A stretch of DNA of 64,000 bases from Paramesorhizobium leguminum (GTDB taxonomy: Bacteria > Pseudomonadota > Alphaproteobacteria > Rhizobiales > Rhizobiaceae): assembly GCF_003217235.1 (NCBI RefSeq), contig NZ_QJTF01000013.1, positions 32,480 through 96,479 on the forward strand, given 5' to 3'. Below, in pieces: positions 46,467-55,004 of this stretch (the first letter of the stretch is position 1; each line of letters begins with the position of its first letter). The notes under the pieces were generated by a model that was not told the origin of the DNA, did not search any database, and was given only the letters and a program-made list of their open reading frames with translations. The position numbers and the translations under genes were made by a program.

Positions 46467-47578
46467 CAGTAGACCACGACCGAGCGGATCGACTTCCCCT
46501 CATGCATAAGATCAAAGGCGGTGTTGATCTCTTCGAGCGGCATGGTGTGGGTGATGAGCGAATCGATGTCGATCTTGCCGTCCATATACCAGTCGACAAT
46601 TTTCGGCACGTCGGTGCGTCCGCGCGCGCCGCCGAAGGCGGAGCCTTTCCAGACGCGCCCGGTGACGAGCTGGAAGGGCCGCGTCGAAATCTCCGTGCCC
46701 GAGGGAGCGACGCCGATGATGATCGATTCGCCCCAGCCGCGATGGCAGCATTCCAGCGCCTGGCGCATGGTGTGGACATTGCCGATGCACTCGAAGGAGA
46801 AATCCGCGCCGCCGCCGGTCAGATCGACGATCGCTTCAACCACCTTGTCGCGACCAACCTCGTCAGGGTTGACGAAATGGGTCATGCCGAATTTCTTCGC
46901 CATTTCCACCTTGGATGGATTCAAATCGACGCCGATGATCTTGTCCGCACCCACCATGCGCGCGCCCTGGATCACGTTGAGACCGATGCCGCCAAGGCCG
47001 AAGACGACGACATTCGCGCCGGGCCAGACCTTGCCCGTGTAGACCACCGCGCCGATGCCGGTGGTGACGCCGCAGCCGATATAGCAGATCTTGTCGAAGG
47101 GGGCGTCCTCGCGCACCTTGGCGACCGCGATCTCCGGCAGGACGGTGAAATTGGAGAAGGTCGAGCAGCCCATGTAATGGAAGACCTCGCCGCCATCGCA
47201 GGAAAAGCGCGAGGTCTTGTCCGGCATAAGCCCCTGCCCCTGCGTGGCGCGGATGGAGGTGCAGAGATTCGAGCGCTGCGACAGGCAGGTTTTGCACTGG
47301 CGGCATTCGGGCGTGTAGAGCGGGATGACGTGATCGCCCACCCTGACCGAGGTGACGCCCGCGCCCACCTCGCGCACGATGCCCGCGCCTTCATGGCCGA
47401 GGATCGCCGGGAACTTGCCCTCCGAATCGAGGCCGGAAAGCGTGTAGGCATCGGTGTGGCAGACGCCGGTCGCCATGATCTCGACCAGCACTTCGCCTGC
47501 CTTCGGGCCGCCGATCTCGACAGTCTCGATGGTAAGCGGCTTGTTGGCTTCCCAAGCCACGGCGGCGCGAGATTTCAT
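46466..47578 (-). CDS. S-(hydroxymethyl)glutathione dehydrogenase / class III alcohol dehydrogenase
   Basis: A 370-residue zinc enzyme oxidising the formaldehyde-glutathione adduct, and able to reduce S-nitrosoglutathione. The catalytic zinc ligands are in GVCHTDAYTLSG and GHEGAGIVREVG, the structural zinc site is CRQCKTCLSQRSNLC, and the NAD-binding block is VFGLGGIGLNVIQGARM. ATQGQGLMPDKTSRF is diagnostic for class III. GGGAGAAA is the ribosome-binding site. It handles formaldehyde or nitrosative stress. Confidence 0.95.
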   Translation of the reverse strand: MKSRAAVAWEANKPLTIETVEIGGPKAGEVLVEIMATGVCHTDAYTLSGLDSEGKFPAILGHEGAGIVREVGAGVTSVRVGDHVIPLYTPECRQCKTCLSQRSNLCTSIRATQGQGLMPDKTSRFSCDGGEVFHYMGCSTFSNFTVLPEIAVAKVREDAPFDKICYIGCGVTTGIGAVVYTGKVWPGANVVVFGLGGIGLNVIQGARMVGADKIIGVDLNPSKVEMAKKFGMTHFVNPDEVGRDKVVEAIVDLTGGGADFSFECIGNVHTMRQALECCHRGWGESIIIGVAPSGTEISTRPFQLVTGRVWKGSAFGGARGRTDVPKIVDWYMDGKIDIDSLITHTMPLEEINTAFDLMHEGKSIRSVVVY

Positions 47579-47600
47579 GGCGGTTTCTCCCTATGGGCTG

Positions 47601-47651
47601 ATTTGACATTTGAGTTCCGGTTGTGGCTAGGCTCGTGCCCAAATGTCAAAT
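47601..47651. promoter_or_regulatory. 11-bp inverted repeat in the divergent adh-hrpB promoter
   Basis: ATTTGACATTT (47601-47611) and AAATGTCAAAT (47641-47651) are perfect inverted repeats 29 bp apart. The right arm covers the hrpB start codon. The gap between the two genes is only 64 bp, so a protein bound here could control both. Confidence 0.45.
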
Positions 47652-50114
47652 TCAAAAGTGATCCCGCTGCCGCAACTGCCCGTGACCGAAGTGCTTCCCG
47701 CGCTGGATCAAGCACTGGCGGATCATGCGCGCGCAGTGCTCGTCGCGCCGCCGGGCGCGGGCAAGACGACGCTGGTGCCGATCCATCTGCTTCAAGCGGA
47801 TTGGCGCGGCGACGGCATGATCGTGCTGCTGGAGCCGCGCCGGCTTGCCGCTCGCGCCGCCGCGCGCCGCATGGCCGAACTGATGGGCGAGGAGCCGGGC
47901 GCGACGGTCGGCTACCGGATGCGGCTTGAAAGCAAGGTTTCGGCGAAAACGAAAATCCTTGTCGTCACCGAGGGCGTGTTCGCGCGTATGATTCTCGACG
48001 ATCCGGATCTGAAAGGCGTCGCGGCGGTTCTGTTCGATGAGTTTCATGAGCGCAGCCTCGATGCGGATTTCGGCCTCGCGCTGGCGCTCGACGTGCAGGC
48101 GGGCTTGCGCGACGATCTCAAAATCCTCGTCATGTCGGCGACGCTTGACGGCGCGCGCGTAGCTTCTCTGCTTGGCGATGCGCCGGTGATGACAAGCGAA
48201 GGCCGCGCCTATCCGATAGACATACGCTACCGCGAACGCAAACCGGACGAGCGCATCGAGGATGCGATGGCGCGGGCTATCCGCGAGGCTTTGACCCAAG
48301 AGACGGGGAGCATTCTCGCCTTCCTGCCCGGCCAAGGCGAGATAGAACGCACGGCGCAGCAGCTGGAAAGCCAGTTGCCCGCTAACGTCATTCTCGCTCC
48401 CCTCTATGGAGCGATGGAAGGGCGGGATCAGGATATCGCCATCAAGCCTGCGCCCACTGGCAAGCGCAAGATCGTGCTGGCCACCTCGATTGCCGAGACG
48501 TCTCTCACCATCGATGGCGTGCGCGTGGTGATCGATAGCGGCCTTGCGCGTTTGCCGAAATACGAACCGGCCACCGGGCTTACCCGGCTTGAAACCGTAC
48601 GCGCCTCGCGCGCCGCCGCCGATCAGCGCGCGGGCCGCGCCGGGCGAACGGAACCGGGCATTGCCATCCGTCTGTGGCATTCCGGCCAGACGGCTTCGCT
48701 ACCGCCTTTCTCGCCGCCGGAAATTCTGGAGGCGGACCTTTCAGGCCTCGTGCTCAATTGCGCCGCATGGGGCGTGACTGATCCGGCGACGCTCGCCTTT
48801 CTCGATCCGCCGCCGAAACCGGCGCTGGCGGAAGCGCGGTCCTTGCTGACACGGCTGGGGGCGCTGGATGAAGCAGGACGCCTGACGCCCGAGGCGCAAG
48901 CGATGCGCGCGCTGGCACTGCCCGTCCGGCTGGCGCATATGGTCGCTGAGGCGGCTAAGCGCGGCGAGGCACAGGCCGCAGCGGAACTCGCCATGCTTTT
49001 GACCGAGCGCGGACTTGGCGGCAACGACGCCGATCTCGAAACCCGCGCCTCACGAATTCGCAACGACCGTTCTGACCGCGCCCAACGGGCGAAGGGACTG
49101 GCGAAGCGTCTGGCGGCTTCAGTGCCGAACAAGGGGCAACCCGCCGGTTCCAGCATCGGCCGCATGTTGCTCGACGCCTATCCCGACCGCATAGCCAAAG
49201 CGCGCGGACAGGTGGGGCAATTTCTGCTCGCCAACGGGCGCGGCGGCGAAGTCGACGCGGGATTGAGCCTTAGCCGCGCGCCATGGCTCGTCGTAGCCGA
49301 CATGAGCGGCAAGGCGGGCCGAGCCCGGATTCTTTCGGCGGCGGAAATTTCCGAGACGGAAATCCGCATGGCGCTTGGCAACAAGATCGAGAGCGGAAAG
49401 CAGGTCATTTATGACCCGGAAAAGAATGCGCTGCGGGCGCGGGAAGCGGTTCGCATCGGTGCGATTGCCCTGTCCGAAAAGCCGCTCGCGGCGCCGTCGG
49501 GGGCTGCTGCCGACGAAGGCGTGATCGCCGCCGTGCGCCAGCATGGGCTTTCCATCCTGCCATGGAGCAAAGAGGCGGAAACCTTGCGCCGCAGACTCGG
49601 CTGGCTGCACAAGGGTTTGGGCGAGCCATGGCCGTCGATGGAGGATGGATACCTTCTGGAAAAGCTGGAAGACTGGCTGTTGCCGTTCCTCACCGGCGAG
49701 GCGCAGCTTAACCGCATTCCCGGCCATGCGCTCAAGAACGGGCTGATGAGCCTCGTGCCCTTCGATTTGCAACGCAATGTAGACAAGCTCGCGCCTACCC
49801 ATTTCGAAGTGCCTACCGGCTCGCATATCCCGATCCGCTACGATGCGGAAGAGCCTGTCATCGCGGTGCGGGTGCAGGAACTGTTCGGCCTCGCCGTCCA
49901 TCCGGCGATTGCCGACGGCAAGGTGCCGCTGCTGCTGGAGCTGCTGTCTCCCGCCCATCGCCCGATCCAGATCACCCGCGATTTGCCGGGCTTTTGGAAA
50001 GGCTCCTGGGCCGATGTGCGCGCCGATATGCGCGGGCGATATCCAAGGCATGTCTGGCCGGAAGATCCGGCTACGGCTGATCCCACAAGGCGCGCGAAGC
50101 CGCGCGGGCAATAG
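47643..50114 (+). CDS. hrpB: ATP-dependent helicase HrpB
   Basis: An 823-residue DEAH-box helicase. Walker A is PPGAGKTT, the DEAH motif reads DEFHER, SAT is LVMSATLDG and motif VI is DQRAGRAGR. The C-terminal region carries the HrpB-specific domain (ETLRRRLGWLHKGLGEPWPS and QRNVDKLAPTHFEVPTGSHI). HrpB helicases are widespread and their RNA targets are poorly known. The protein is complete and of normal length. Confidence 0.95.
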   Translation: MSNSKVIPLPQLPVTEVLPALDQALADHARAVLVAPPGAGKTTLVPIHLLQADWRGDGMIVLLEPRRLAARAAARRMAELMGEEPGATVGYRMRLESKVSAKTKILVVTEGVFARMILDDPDLKGVAAVLFDEFHERSLDADFGLALALDVQAGLRDDLKILVMSATLDGARVASLLGDAPVMTSEGRAYPIDIRYRERKPDERIEDAMARAIREALTQETGSILAFLPGQGEIERTAQQLESQLPANVILAPLYGAMEGRDQDIAIKPAPTGKRKIVLATSIAETSLTIDGVRVVIDSGLARLPKYEPATGLTRLETVRASRAAADQRAGRAGRTEPGIAIRLWHSGQTASLPPFSPPEILEADLSGLVLNCAAWGVTDPATLAFLDPPPKPALAEARSLLTRLGALDEAGRLTPEAQAMRALALPVRLAHMVAEAAKRGEAQAAAELAMLLTERGLGGNDADLETRASRIRNDRSDRAQRAKGLAKRLAASVPNKGQPAGSSIGRMLLDAYPDRIAKARGQVGQFLLANGRGGEVDAGLSLSRAPWLVVADMSGKAGRARILSAAEISETEIRMALGNKIESGKQVIYDPEKNALRAREAVRIGAIALSEKPLAAPSGAAADEGVIAAVRQHGLSILPWSKEAETLRRRLGWLHKGLGEPWPSMEDGYLLEKLEDWLLPFLTGEAQLNRIPGHALKNGLMSLVPFDLQRNVDKLAPTHFEVPTGSHIPIRYDAEEPVIAVRVQELFGLAVHPAIADGKVPLLLELLSPAHRPIQITRDLPGFWKGSWADVRADMRGRYPRHVWPEDPATADPTRRAKPRGQ

Positions 50115-50144
50115 ATATTGAAATGGAACGGTTGGTGGGGCAGT

Positions 50145-50303
50145 ACCCCCCTCTGCCCTGCCGGGCATCTCCCCCTCAAGGGGGGAGATTGGCTGACACG
50201 ACGCTCCGCCTTCATTCTGCAACATTTGCGATTGGTGCCGCGCGTTCATGAAGGCGTAATCTCCCCCCTTGAGGGGGAGATGCCTGGCAAGGCAGAGGGG
50301 GGT
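50145..50303. repeat. ~157-bp inverted-repeat element, copy 4 of 5
   Basis: A reverse-oriented copy between hrpB and regB, with ACCCCCCTCTGCCCTGCCGG at the left end. It may separate helicase transcription from the two-component genes that start 48 bp on. Confidence 0.9.
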
Positions 50304-50350
50304 GAGATGAAGCGCGCTTGCGGTAGCTTGAGAAATAGATAGGATCACAA

Positions 50351-51652
50351 ATGACCCCCGAATTCAGCAACCGCGCCTCCTATCTCTCGCGCCGGCTCCG
50401 GCTCACCACGCTGGTGCGGCTGCGGTGGCTGGCGATTGCGGGGCAGACCGCGGCCATCCTCACCGTGATGCTCTATCTGGAATTCCCGTTCCCGGTCGGC
50501 ATCTGCCTGGGGCTGATCGCTGCCTCGGCGTGGCTCAATCTTCTCCTTTCCTTCCGCTATCCCGTCAACCATCGCCTCTCGCCGGAAGCCGCCTTCGCCG
50601 TTCTCGCCTTCGATCTCTTCCAGCTTGCGGGGCTCATCTACCTGACCGGCGGGTTGCAGAATCCCTTCGCTGTGCTTTTGATCGTGCCGGTGGTCATCTC
50701 GGCCACCTCGCTTCCCGCCCGCAGCACGATGATCCTTGGCGCTCTCGTCGTCGCCTGCACCACGCTGCTCGCCATCTATCATCGCCCCCTGCCCTGGTAT
50801 CCCGGCGTCGAGATGACACTGCCCATCCTGCTCGTCGCCGGGGTGTGGTGCGCCATTGTTTCGGCGCTCGTCTTCACAGGGGTCTATGCCTACCGCGTGG
50901 CGGAGGAAGCCCGGCAATTGGCCGATGCGCTCGCCGCCACGGAGTTGGTGCTGCAGCGCGAACAACACCTCTCCGCGCTTGACGGGCTTGCCGCCGCCGC
51001 CGCGCATGAGTTGGGTACGCCGCTCGCCACCATCGCTCTCGTGGTGAAGGAGATGCAGCGCGCCCTTGGGTCCGACGACCGCGTGGCTGATGATCTGGAG
51101 CTTCTGCGCTCGCAGACGCAGCGCTGCCGCGAGATATTGCAGCGACTGACCAGCCTTTCATCCGAAGGCGAGGAGCATATGTCGCGCCTGCCGCTGTCCT
51201 CGCTCATCGAGGAGGTGATCGCGCCGCACCGTAATTTTGGCATCGCCATCGATGTCAGCCGGACAGGCGGAGAGGGAGCGGAGCCTATCGCGCGGCGCAA
51301 TCCCGGCGTGATCTACGGTCTGGGCAATCTCATCGAGAACGCCGTCGATTTCGCACGCACAAATGCGAGCGTCGCCTGGAGATGGACCGAGAGCACGGTG
51401 GAAATCACCATTCTCGACGATGGCCAAGGTTTTACACCTGATATTCTCGACCGTATCGGCGAGCCTTATATGACAAGCCGCGAGGCGGGGGCCAATAGCG
51501 GCGGGGGCCTTGGACTTGGGCTTTTCATTGCCAAGACGCTCCTTGAGCGTTCCGGCGCGCATATCACTTTCCGTAATCGCAGCGATCCCGGACAGGGCGC
51601 GGAAATACGGGTGGTTTGGCCGCGAACAGCTTTGGAGGGAAATTTCGCCTGA
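50351..51652 (+). CDS. regB: Redox sensor histidine kinase RegB/PrrB/ActS
   Basis: A 433-residue membrane kinase of the RegB group that senses the quinone pool and redox state. Six spans fill residues 25-180, with the quinone-site heptapeptide region TGGLQNPFAVLLIVPVVISA. His219 in AAAHELGTPLATI is the phosphorylation site, and Cys259 (QRCREIL) lies 40 residues on, the same spacing as the redox-active cysteine of Rhodobacter RegB. GLGLGLFIAKTLL closes the ATPase domain. AGGA precedes the start; regA follows after 75 bp. Confidence 0.94.
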   Translation: MTPEFSNRASYLSRRLRLTTLVRLRWLAIAGQTAAILTVMLYLEFPFPVGICLGLIAASAWLNLLLSFRYPVNHRLSPEAAFAVLAFDLFQLAGLIYLTGGLQNPFAVLLIVPVVISATSLPARSTMILGALVVACTTLLAIYHRPLPWYPGVEMTLPILLVAGVWCAIVSALVFTGVYAYRVAEEARQLADALAATELVLQREQHLSALDGLAAAAAHELGTPLATIALVVKEMQRALGSDDRVADDLELLRSQTQRCREILQRLTSLSSEGEEHMSRLPLSSLIEEVIAPHRNFGIAIDVSRTGGEGAEPIARRNPGVIYGLGNLIENAVDFARTNASVAWRWTESTVEITILDDGQGFTPDILDRIGEPYMTSREAGANSGGGLGLGLFIAKTLLERSGAHITFRNRSDPGQGAEIRVVWPRTALEGNFA

Positions 51653-51727
51653 TCTTCCAGCGCGATTTGACTTTTCGACATATGGCCATCAATAAGAAGC
51701 CAGATAAAAAAGTAGGAAAATACCCTG

Positions 51728-52291
51728 ATGGAAGATGCAGATCAGGACAGCGCCGCCGCGATTGGCGGGGACCCTTCCCTTCTTCTGGTCGACGATGACA
51801 AGCCCTTCCTGCAGCGCCTCGCCCGCGCCATGGAGAGCCGTGGCTTCTGTGTGACGACGGCCGAATCCGTCGAGGAAGGCATTGCGGCGGTCAGGCACGC
51901 GGCGCCCGCCTATGCGGTGGTCGACATGCGTCTTGGCGATGGTAACGGACTCGATGTCATCGAGGCGATCCGCAGCCGCAGGCCAGATACCCGCGCCATC
52001 GTTCTGACCGGCTATGGCAACATCGCCACTGCGGTCAACGCGGTGAAGCTTGGCGCCATCGATTATCTTTCCAAGCCCGCCGATGCCGATGAGGTCTTTG
52101 CCGCGCTCACCCGGCGCTCAGGCGAAAAAGTCGTGCCGCCGGAAAACCCGATGTCGGCCGACCGGGTGCGGTGGGAACATATCCAGCGGGTTTATGAAAT
52201 GTGTGAGCGCAACGTTTCCGAAACCGCCCGCCGCCTCAATATGCATCGCCGGACGTTGCAGCGGATATTGGCGAAGAGAGCGCCGAGGTAG
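51728..52291 (+). CDS. regA: Response regulator RegA/PrrA/ActR
   Basis: A 187-residue response regulator paired with RegB, controlling respiration, carbon and nitrogen genes according to redox state. The receiver domain has DDD at 22-24, the phosphorylated Asp66 in YAVVDMRLGDGNGLD and Lys116 in YLSKPAD. The Fis-type helix-turn-helix at the C-terminus is nearly invariant in this family (MCERNVSETARRLNMHRRTL). The stop codon lies inside the left arm of an inverted repeat. Confidence 0.95.
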   Translation: MEDADQDSAAAIGGDPSLLLVDDDKPFLQRLARAMESRGFCVTTAESVEEGIAAVRHAAPAYAVVDMRLGDGNGLDVIEAIRSRRPDTRAIVLTGYGNIATAVNAVKLGAIDYLSKPADADEVFAALTRRSGEKVVPPENPMSADRVRWEHIQRVYEMCERNVSETARRLNMHRRTLQRILAKRAPR

Positions 52292-52374
52292 TGAATGGTG
52301 AGGCAGTGAGCAGTGAGCAGTGAGCAGAAAAAAATCTACTGCTCACTGCTTACTGTCTCACCGCTCACTACCTC
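52286..52374. repeat. Inverted-repeat element with GTGAGCA tandem units
   Basis: The left arm (52286-52327) ends in three tandem AGTGAGC units; the right arm (52336-52374) is its inverted complement around AAAAAAAT. The regA stop is in the left arm and the mmcB stop in the right arm, so both reading frames end in the element. A related copy lies at 40621-40674. Confidence 0.85.
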
Positions 52375-52842
52375 TATCCCCGCCAACTCCGCTACCGTCA
52401 ACCGTGCCGCGCCTATGCGGGCGAAGCGTAGCGTCATTGCCTTGCGGGTCGCCGCCGCCAGCCGGTGTTCCGGTGCGTCGCGCAGGATTTCCGCACCATA
52501 GCCATCGGAGAGAATGAGGCCGCATTCCGCAGGGAAGATTTCGTGGGGCACGCCTGGGTGGCTAGCGAAGAACAGCCGATCGCAATGGAGGCGATATTCC
52601 GGCCATTTGCGGTCCGCTTTCCAGTCCTCGATCGATGATTTGATCTCGACGATCCAGATATCGCCGCTCTTGGTCAGCGCGGCCAGATCGGCGCGCCGCC
52701 CGGAGGCGAGTGGCAGTTCCGGCAGAACGGCAAGCCCCATTTCCAGAAACAGGCGCTGCACGCCACGCCGCACCAGCATGGCGTTTTCCGACTGGCGCCC
52801 GTCGGCAAGCGGATGCGTCTGATTGGGGACTATAATCGGCAT
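52336..52842 (-). CDS. mmcB: DNA repair endonuclease-like protein MmcB
   Basis: A 168-residue MmcB family protein with a PD-(D/E)XK-like core (GRRADLAALTKSGDIWIVEI, then KSSIEDWKADRKWPEY and CDRLFFA). MmcB takes part in damage repair together with the ImuAB mutasome in Caulobacter. The start at 52842 gives MPIIVPNQTHPLADGRQ. The last dozen residues (VVSGETVSSEQ) are encoded by the right arm of the inverted repeat, so the natural C-terminus has been replaced. Confidence 0.85.
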   Translation of the reverse strand: MPIIVPNQTHPLADGRQSENAMLVRRGVQRLFLEMGLAVLPELPLASGRRADLAALTKSGDIWIVEIKSSIEDWKADRKWPEYRLHCDRLFFASHPGVPHEIFPAECGLILSDGYGAEILRDAPEHRLAAATRKAMTLRFARIGAARLTVAELAGIEVVSGETVSSEQ

Positions 52843-52877
52843 GATCGAGCATTTTTGCAAAGGCGAGAGACATCGGA

Positions 52878-52940
52878 GCATGACCCCAAACCGAAGGGCA
52901 CCGCCGGCAAAAAGTTGCAGACTTTGCGGATAAGATCACG
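52878..52940. repeat. Degenerate copy of the 43-bp palindromic repeat
   Basis: GCATGACCCC at the left and AAAAGTTGCAGACTTTGCGG with ATAAGATCACG at the right match the family, with about 20 bp inserted after the left end. It lies upstream of mmcB in a 268-bp gap. Confidence 0.6.
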
Positions 52941-53020
52941 AGACAAAAAACAAATGTGACTTTTTCGTGCCACACCAGCTGTTTTGGAAGACGCCTCTCC
53001 AGACAAAACTCGCATTATGG

Positions 53021-53035
53021 TTAACCGTCAGTTAA
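53021..53035. promoter_or_regulatory. CtrA-type binding motif
   Basis: TTAA-CCGTCAG-TTAA matches the full TTAA-N7-TTAA motif of the cell-cycle regulator CtrA. It lies 76 bp before the start of the L,D-transpeptidase gene. Control of cell-wall enzymes by CtrA is known in alphaproteobacteria; binding here is an inference. Confidence 0.5.
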
Positions 53036-53110
53036 GAAAGCGGCGATTACGTTCATATACTTAAGTGGGTGATTCGCTAGGGCTACATACTATTTCACGA
53101 GGGAAAATAC

Positions 53111-53725
53111 ATGAATATCAAGCAGTTGCCGGTGGCTTTCACAATGATTGCCGCAGCCGCCCTCGCAGGCTGTTCAACAAGCGAACGCGAACATCAAATA
53201 GCATACGCCTCGGTCACGGATGCAGGATATACGCTTCCCGCGATACCTCAAGCCAAGATCCCTCCCCAATATAAGCGCCAGATCGTCGATTACCACACCA
53301 GCGAAACGCCGGGGACGGTGATCGTCGATACCGCGAACAAGTTTCTTTATTACGTCATGCCCGGCGGCAAGGCGATGCGCTACGGCATCGGCGTCGGCAA
53401 GGAGGGCTTTGACTGGTCGGGTACGGCGCGCGTCGCGATGAAGCGCGAATGGCCCATATGGACACCGCCCGCGCCGATGATCAAGCGCCGGCCTGAGCTG
53501 GCGGAATTCCGTGGCGGCATGCAGCCGGGACTACAGAACCCGCTCGGCCCGCGCGCGCTTTATCTCTACAAGGGCGGCAACGATACCGGCTATCGCCTGC
53601 ACGGCACGCCCGAATGGTGGTCGATCGGCAAGGCAATGTCATCCGGCTGCATCCGCTTGCTCAATCAGGATATCATCGATCTTTATAACCGCGTGGATGT
53701 CGGCGCGAAGGTGATTGTGAAGTGA
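53111..53725 (+). CDS. L,D-transpeptidase (YkuD) lipoprotein
   Basis: A 204-residue cell-wall enzyme making 3-3 cross-links or attaching outer-membrane proteins to peptidoglycan. A lipobox (ALAGC) ends the signal peptide, placing it in the envelope. The YkuD active site has the His of YRLHGTPEWW and the catalytic Cys of SSGCIRLLNQD. GVGKEGFDWSGTARVAMKRE is typical of the Rhizobiales group. GAGGG is 7 bp before the ATG. Its stop overlaps the first base of the AGGGCAGT array. Confidence 0.93.
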   Translation: MNIKQLPVAFTMIAAAALAGCSTSEREHQIAYASVTDAGYTLPAIPQAKIPPQYKRQIVDYHTSETPGTVIVDTANKFLYYVMPGGKAMRYGIGVGKEGFDWSGTARVAMKREWPIWTPPAPMIKRRPELAEFRGGMQPGLQNPLGPRALYLYKGGNDTGYRLHGTPEWWSIGKAMSSGCIRLLNQDIIDLYNRVDVGAKVIVK

Positions 53726-53837
53726 GGGCAGTAGGGCAGTAGGGCAGTAGGGCAGTAGGGCAGTAGGGAAAGATACCGCGCAAGCGAGCGGTCAATGGCA
53801 ACCGCCAAACATATTGCCCTACTGCCCTATTCCCTTA
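53725..53837. repeat. Perfect AGGGCAGT tandem array (VNTR) within an inverted-repeat element
   Basis: Five exact copies of AGGGCAGT run from 53725 to 53764 and a broken unit (AGGGAAAG) follows. The inverted complement of the unit (ACTGCCCT) is in the right arm at 53813-53837. AGGGCAGT is the repeat unit of the variable Brucella HOOF-Print loci, so the copy number here probably varies between strains. The array begins at the last base of the transpeptidase stop codon. Confidence 0.92.
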
Positions 53838-53840
53838 ATC

Positions 53841-54410
53841 TCAGATCGACTCGACCTGTTGCACTTCCGGCACGAAATGGCGGAGCAGGTTCTGGATGCC
53901 GTGCTTCAGCGTCGCCGTCGAGGATGGGCATCCAGAGCAGGCGCCCTTCATGTGCAGATAGACCGTTCCCTTCTCGAAACCGCGGAAGGTGATGTCGCCG
54001 CCGTCCTGCGCCACGGCGGGACGGACACGCGTTTCCAGCAGTTCCTTGATCATATCGACGATCTCGCCGTCGGCCTCGTCAAAGAACTCGCCCTCGCCAT
54101 GCTCGGGCTCGGCGGCGGTCTCAGCGGCCATCACCGGTGTGCCGGCCATGAGATGTTCCATGATCGTGCCAAGAATGGCGGGCTTCAGATGCTGCCAGTC
54201 CGGGCCGTCGTTCTTTGTGATGGTGATGAAATCATAGCCGAAGAATACGCCCGTCACGCCCGGGATGGCAAAGAGCTTGGCGGCGAGAGGCGACGTGTTG
54301 CTCGCCGCGCCCGCATCGCGGAAATCAGCCGTGCCTTCCGGCATGACTACTTTTCCGGGCAGGAATTTCAGTGTCGCCGGATTGGGCGTTGTTTCGGTCT
54401 GGATGAACAC
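53841..54410 (-). CDS. NifU-like Fe-S scaffold/carrier protein (NfuA type)
   Basis: A 189-residue protein delivering Fe-S clusters. The N-terminal Nfu_N domain starts MFIQTETTPNPATLKFLPGK. The C-terminal NifU domain has RPAVAQDGGDITFRGF and the cluster-binding CxxC of KGACSGCPSSTATLKHGI. The start is a GTG with AGGAG 8 bp before it. uspA, trpS, murJ and glnD follow upstream on the same strand, a common alphaproteobacterial order. Confidence 0.93.
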   Translation of the reverse strand: MFIQTETTPNPATLKFLPGKVVMPEGTADFRDAGAASNTSPLAAKLFAIPGVTGVFFGYDFITITKNDGPDWQHLKPAILGTIMEHLMAGTPVMAAETAAEPEHGEGEFFDEADGEIVDMIKELLETRVRPAVAQDGGDITFRGFEKGTVYLHMKGACSGCPSSTATLKHGIQNLLRHFVPEVQQVESI

Positions 54411-54460
54411 AAGCGTTCTCCTGCGCTAGAGCATGAATAGGTTCGCTCTATATAGGCGCG

Positions 54461-54952
54461 TCACGCCACCGCATCAATGTCTTCATCGGTGAGACTGTGC
54501 GGCACCACAGTGACCGGAATGGGGAAAATTGCGCCGCGCCCGGCGATCGACTGCACCAGCGGCCCCGGCCCTTCGCTGCCAGCGCCAGCGGCGAGCACCA
54601 GGATGGCGATGTCCTGGTCTTCCTCGATAAGCTTGAGGATCTCCTCGGATGTCTGCCCCTCGCGGAGCACAAGCTCAGGCTCCAGCCCCTGTTCCTCGCG
54701 CAGCTTGGCTGCGAATTTATCCAGCGCGGCCTGGGCGCGTTCTTCCGCTTCCGCGCGCATGATGTCGCCTACGCCCAGAAAATGCTGGAAATCGGCCGAA
54801 TCAATCACGAACAGCAGAACCAGCGAGCCGCCGGTATTTCGAGCGCGGCGCGCGGCATAGGCGACCGCGCGGTCGCACTCCGGCGTTTCGTCGATGACGG
54901 CAAGGAACTTGCGGCGATGTCCGGCTTCCCGGCTTAAGCGTTTTGAAACCAT
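54461..54952 (-). CDS. Universal stress protein (UspA family)
   Basis: A 163-residue UspA protein. RKFLAVIDETPECDRAVAYA opens the fold, and the C-terminal AAGAGSEGPGPLVQSIAGRG and FPIPVTVVP correspond to the ATP-binding G-x2-G-x9-G region, which is altered but recognisable. It is a soluble stress-related protein of unspecified target. It lies 50 bp upstream of the nfuA-type gene on the same strand. Confidence 0.88.
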   Translation of the reverse strand: MVSKRLSREAGHRRKFLAVIDETPECDRAVAYAARRARNTGGSLVLLFVIDSADFQHFLGVGDIMRAEAEERAQAALDKFAAKLREEQGLEPELVLREGQTSEEILKLIEEDQDIAILVLAAGAGSEGPGPLVQSIAGRGAIFPIPVTVVPHSLTDEDIDAVA

Positions 54953-55004
54953 GGCGTCAATGTGTCATCGTGAAACGAAACGTGCAAGGTGGGCTTGGCT
55001 GATA

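Noticed and set aside
53725..53764. Coding tandem repeat at the end of the transpeptidase
   Set aside because: The stop codon precedes the repeats by all but one base, so the array is not translated.
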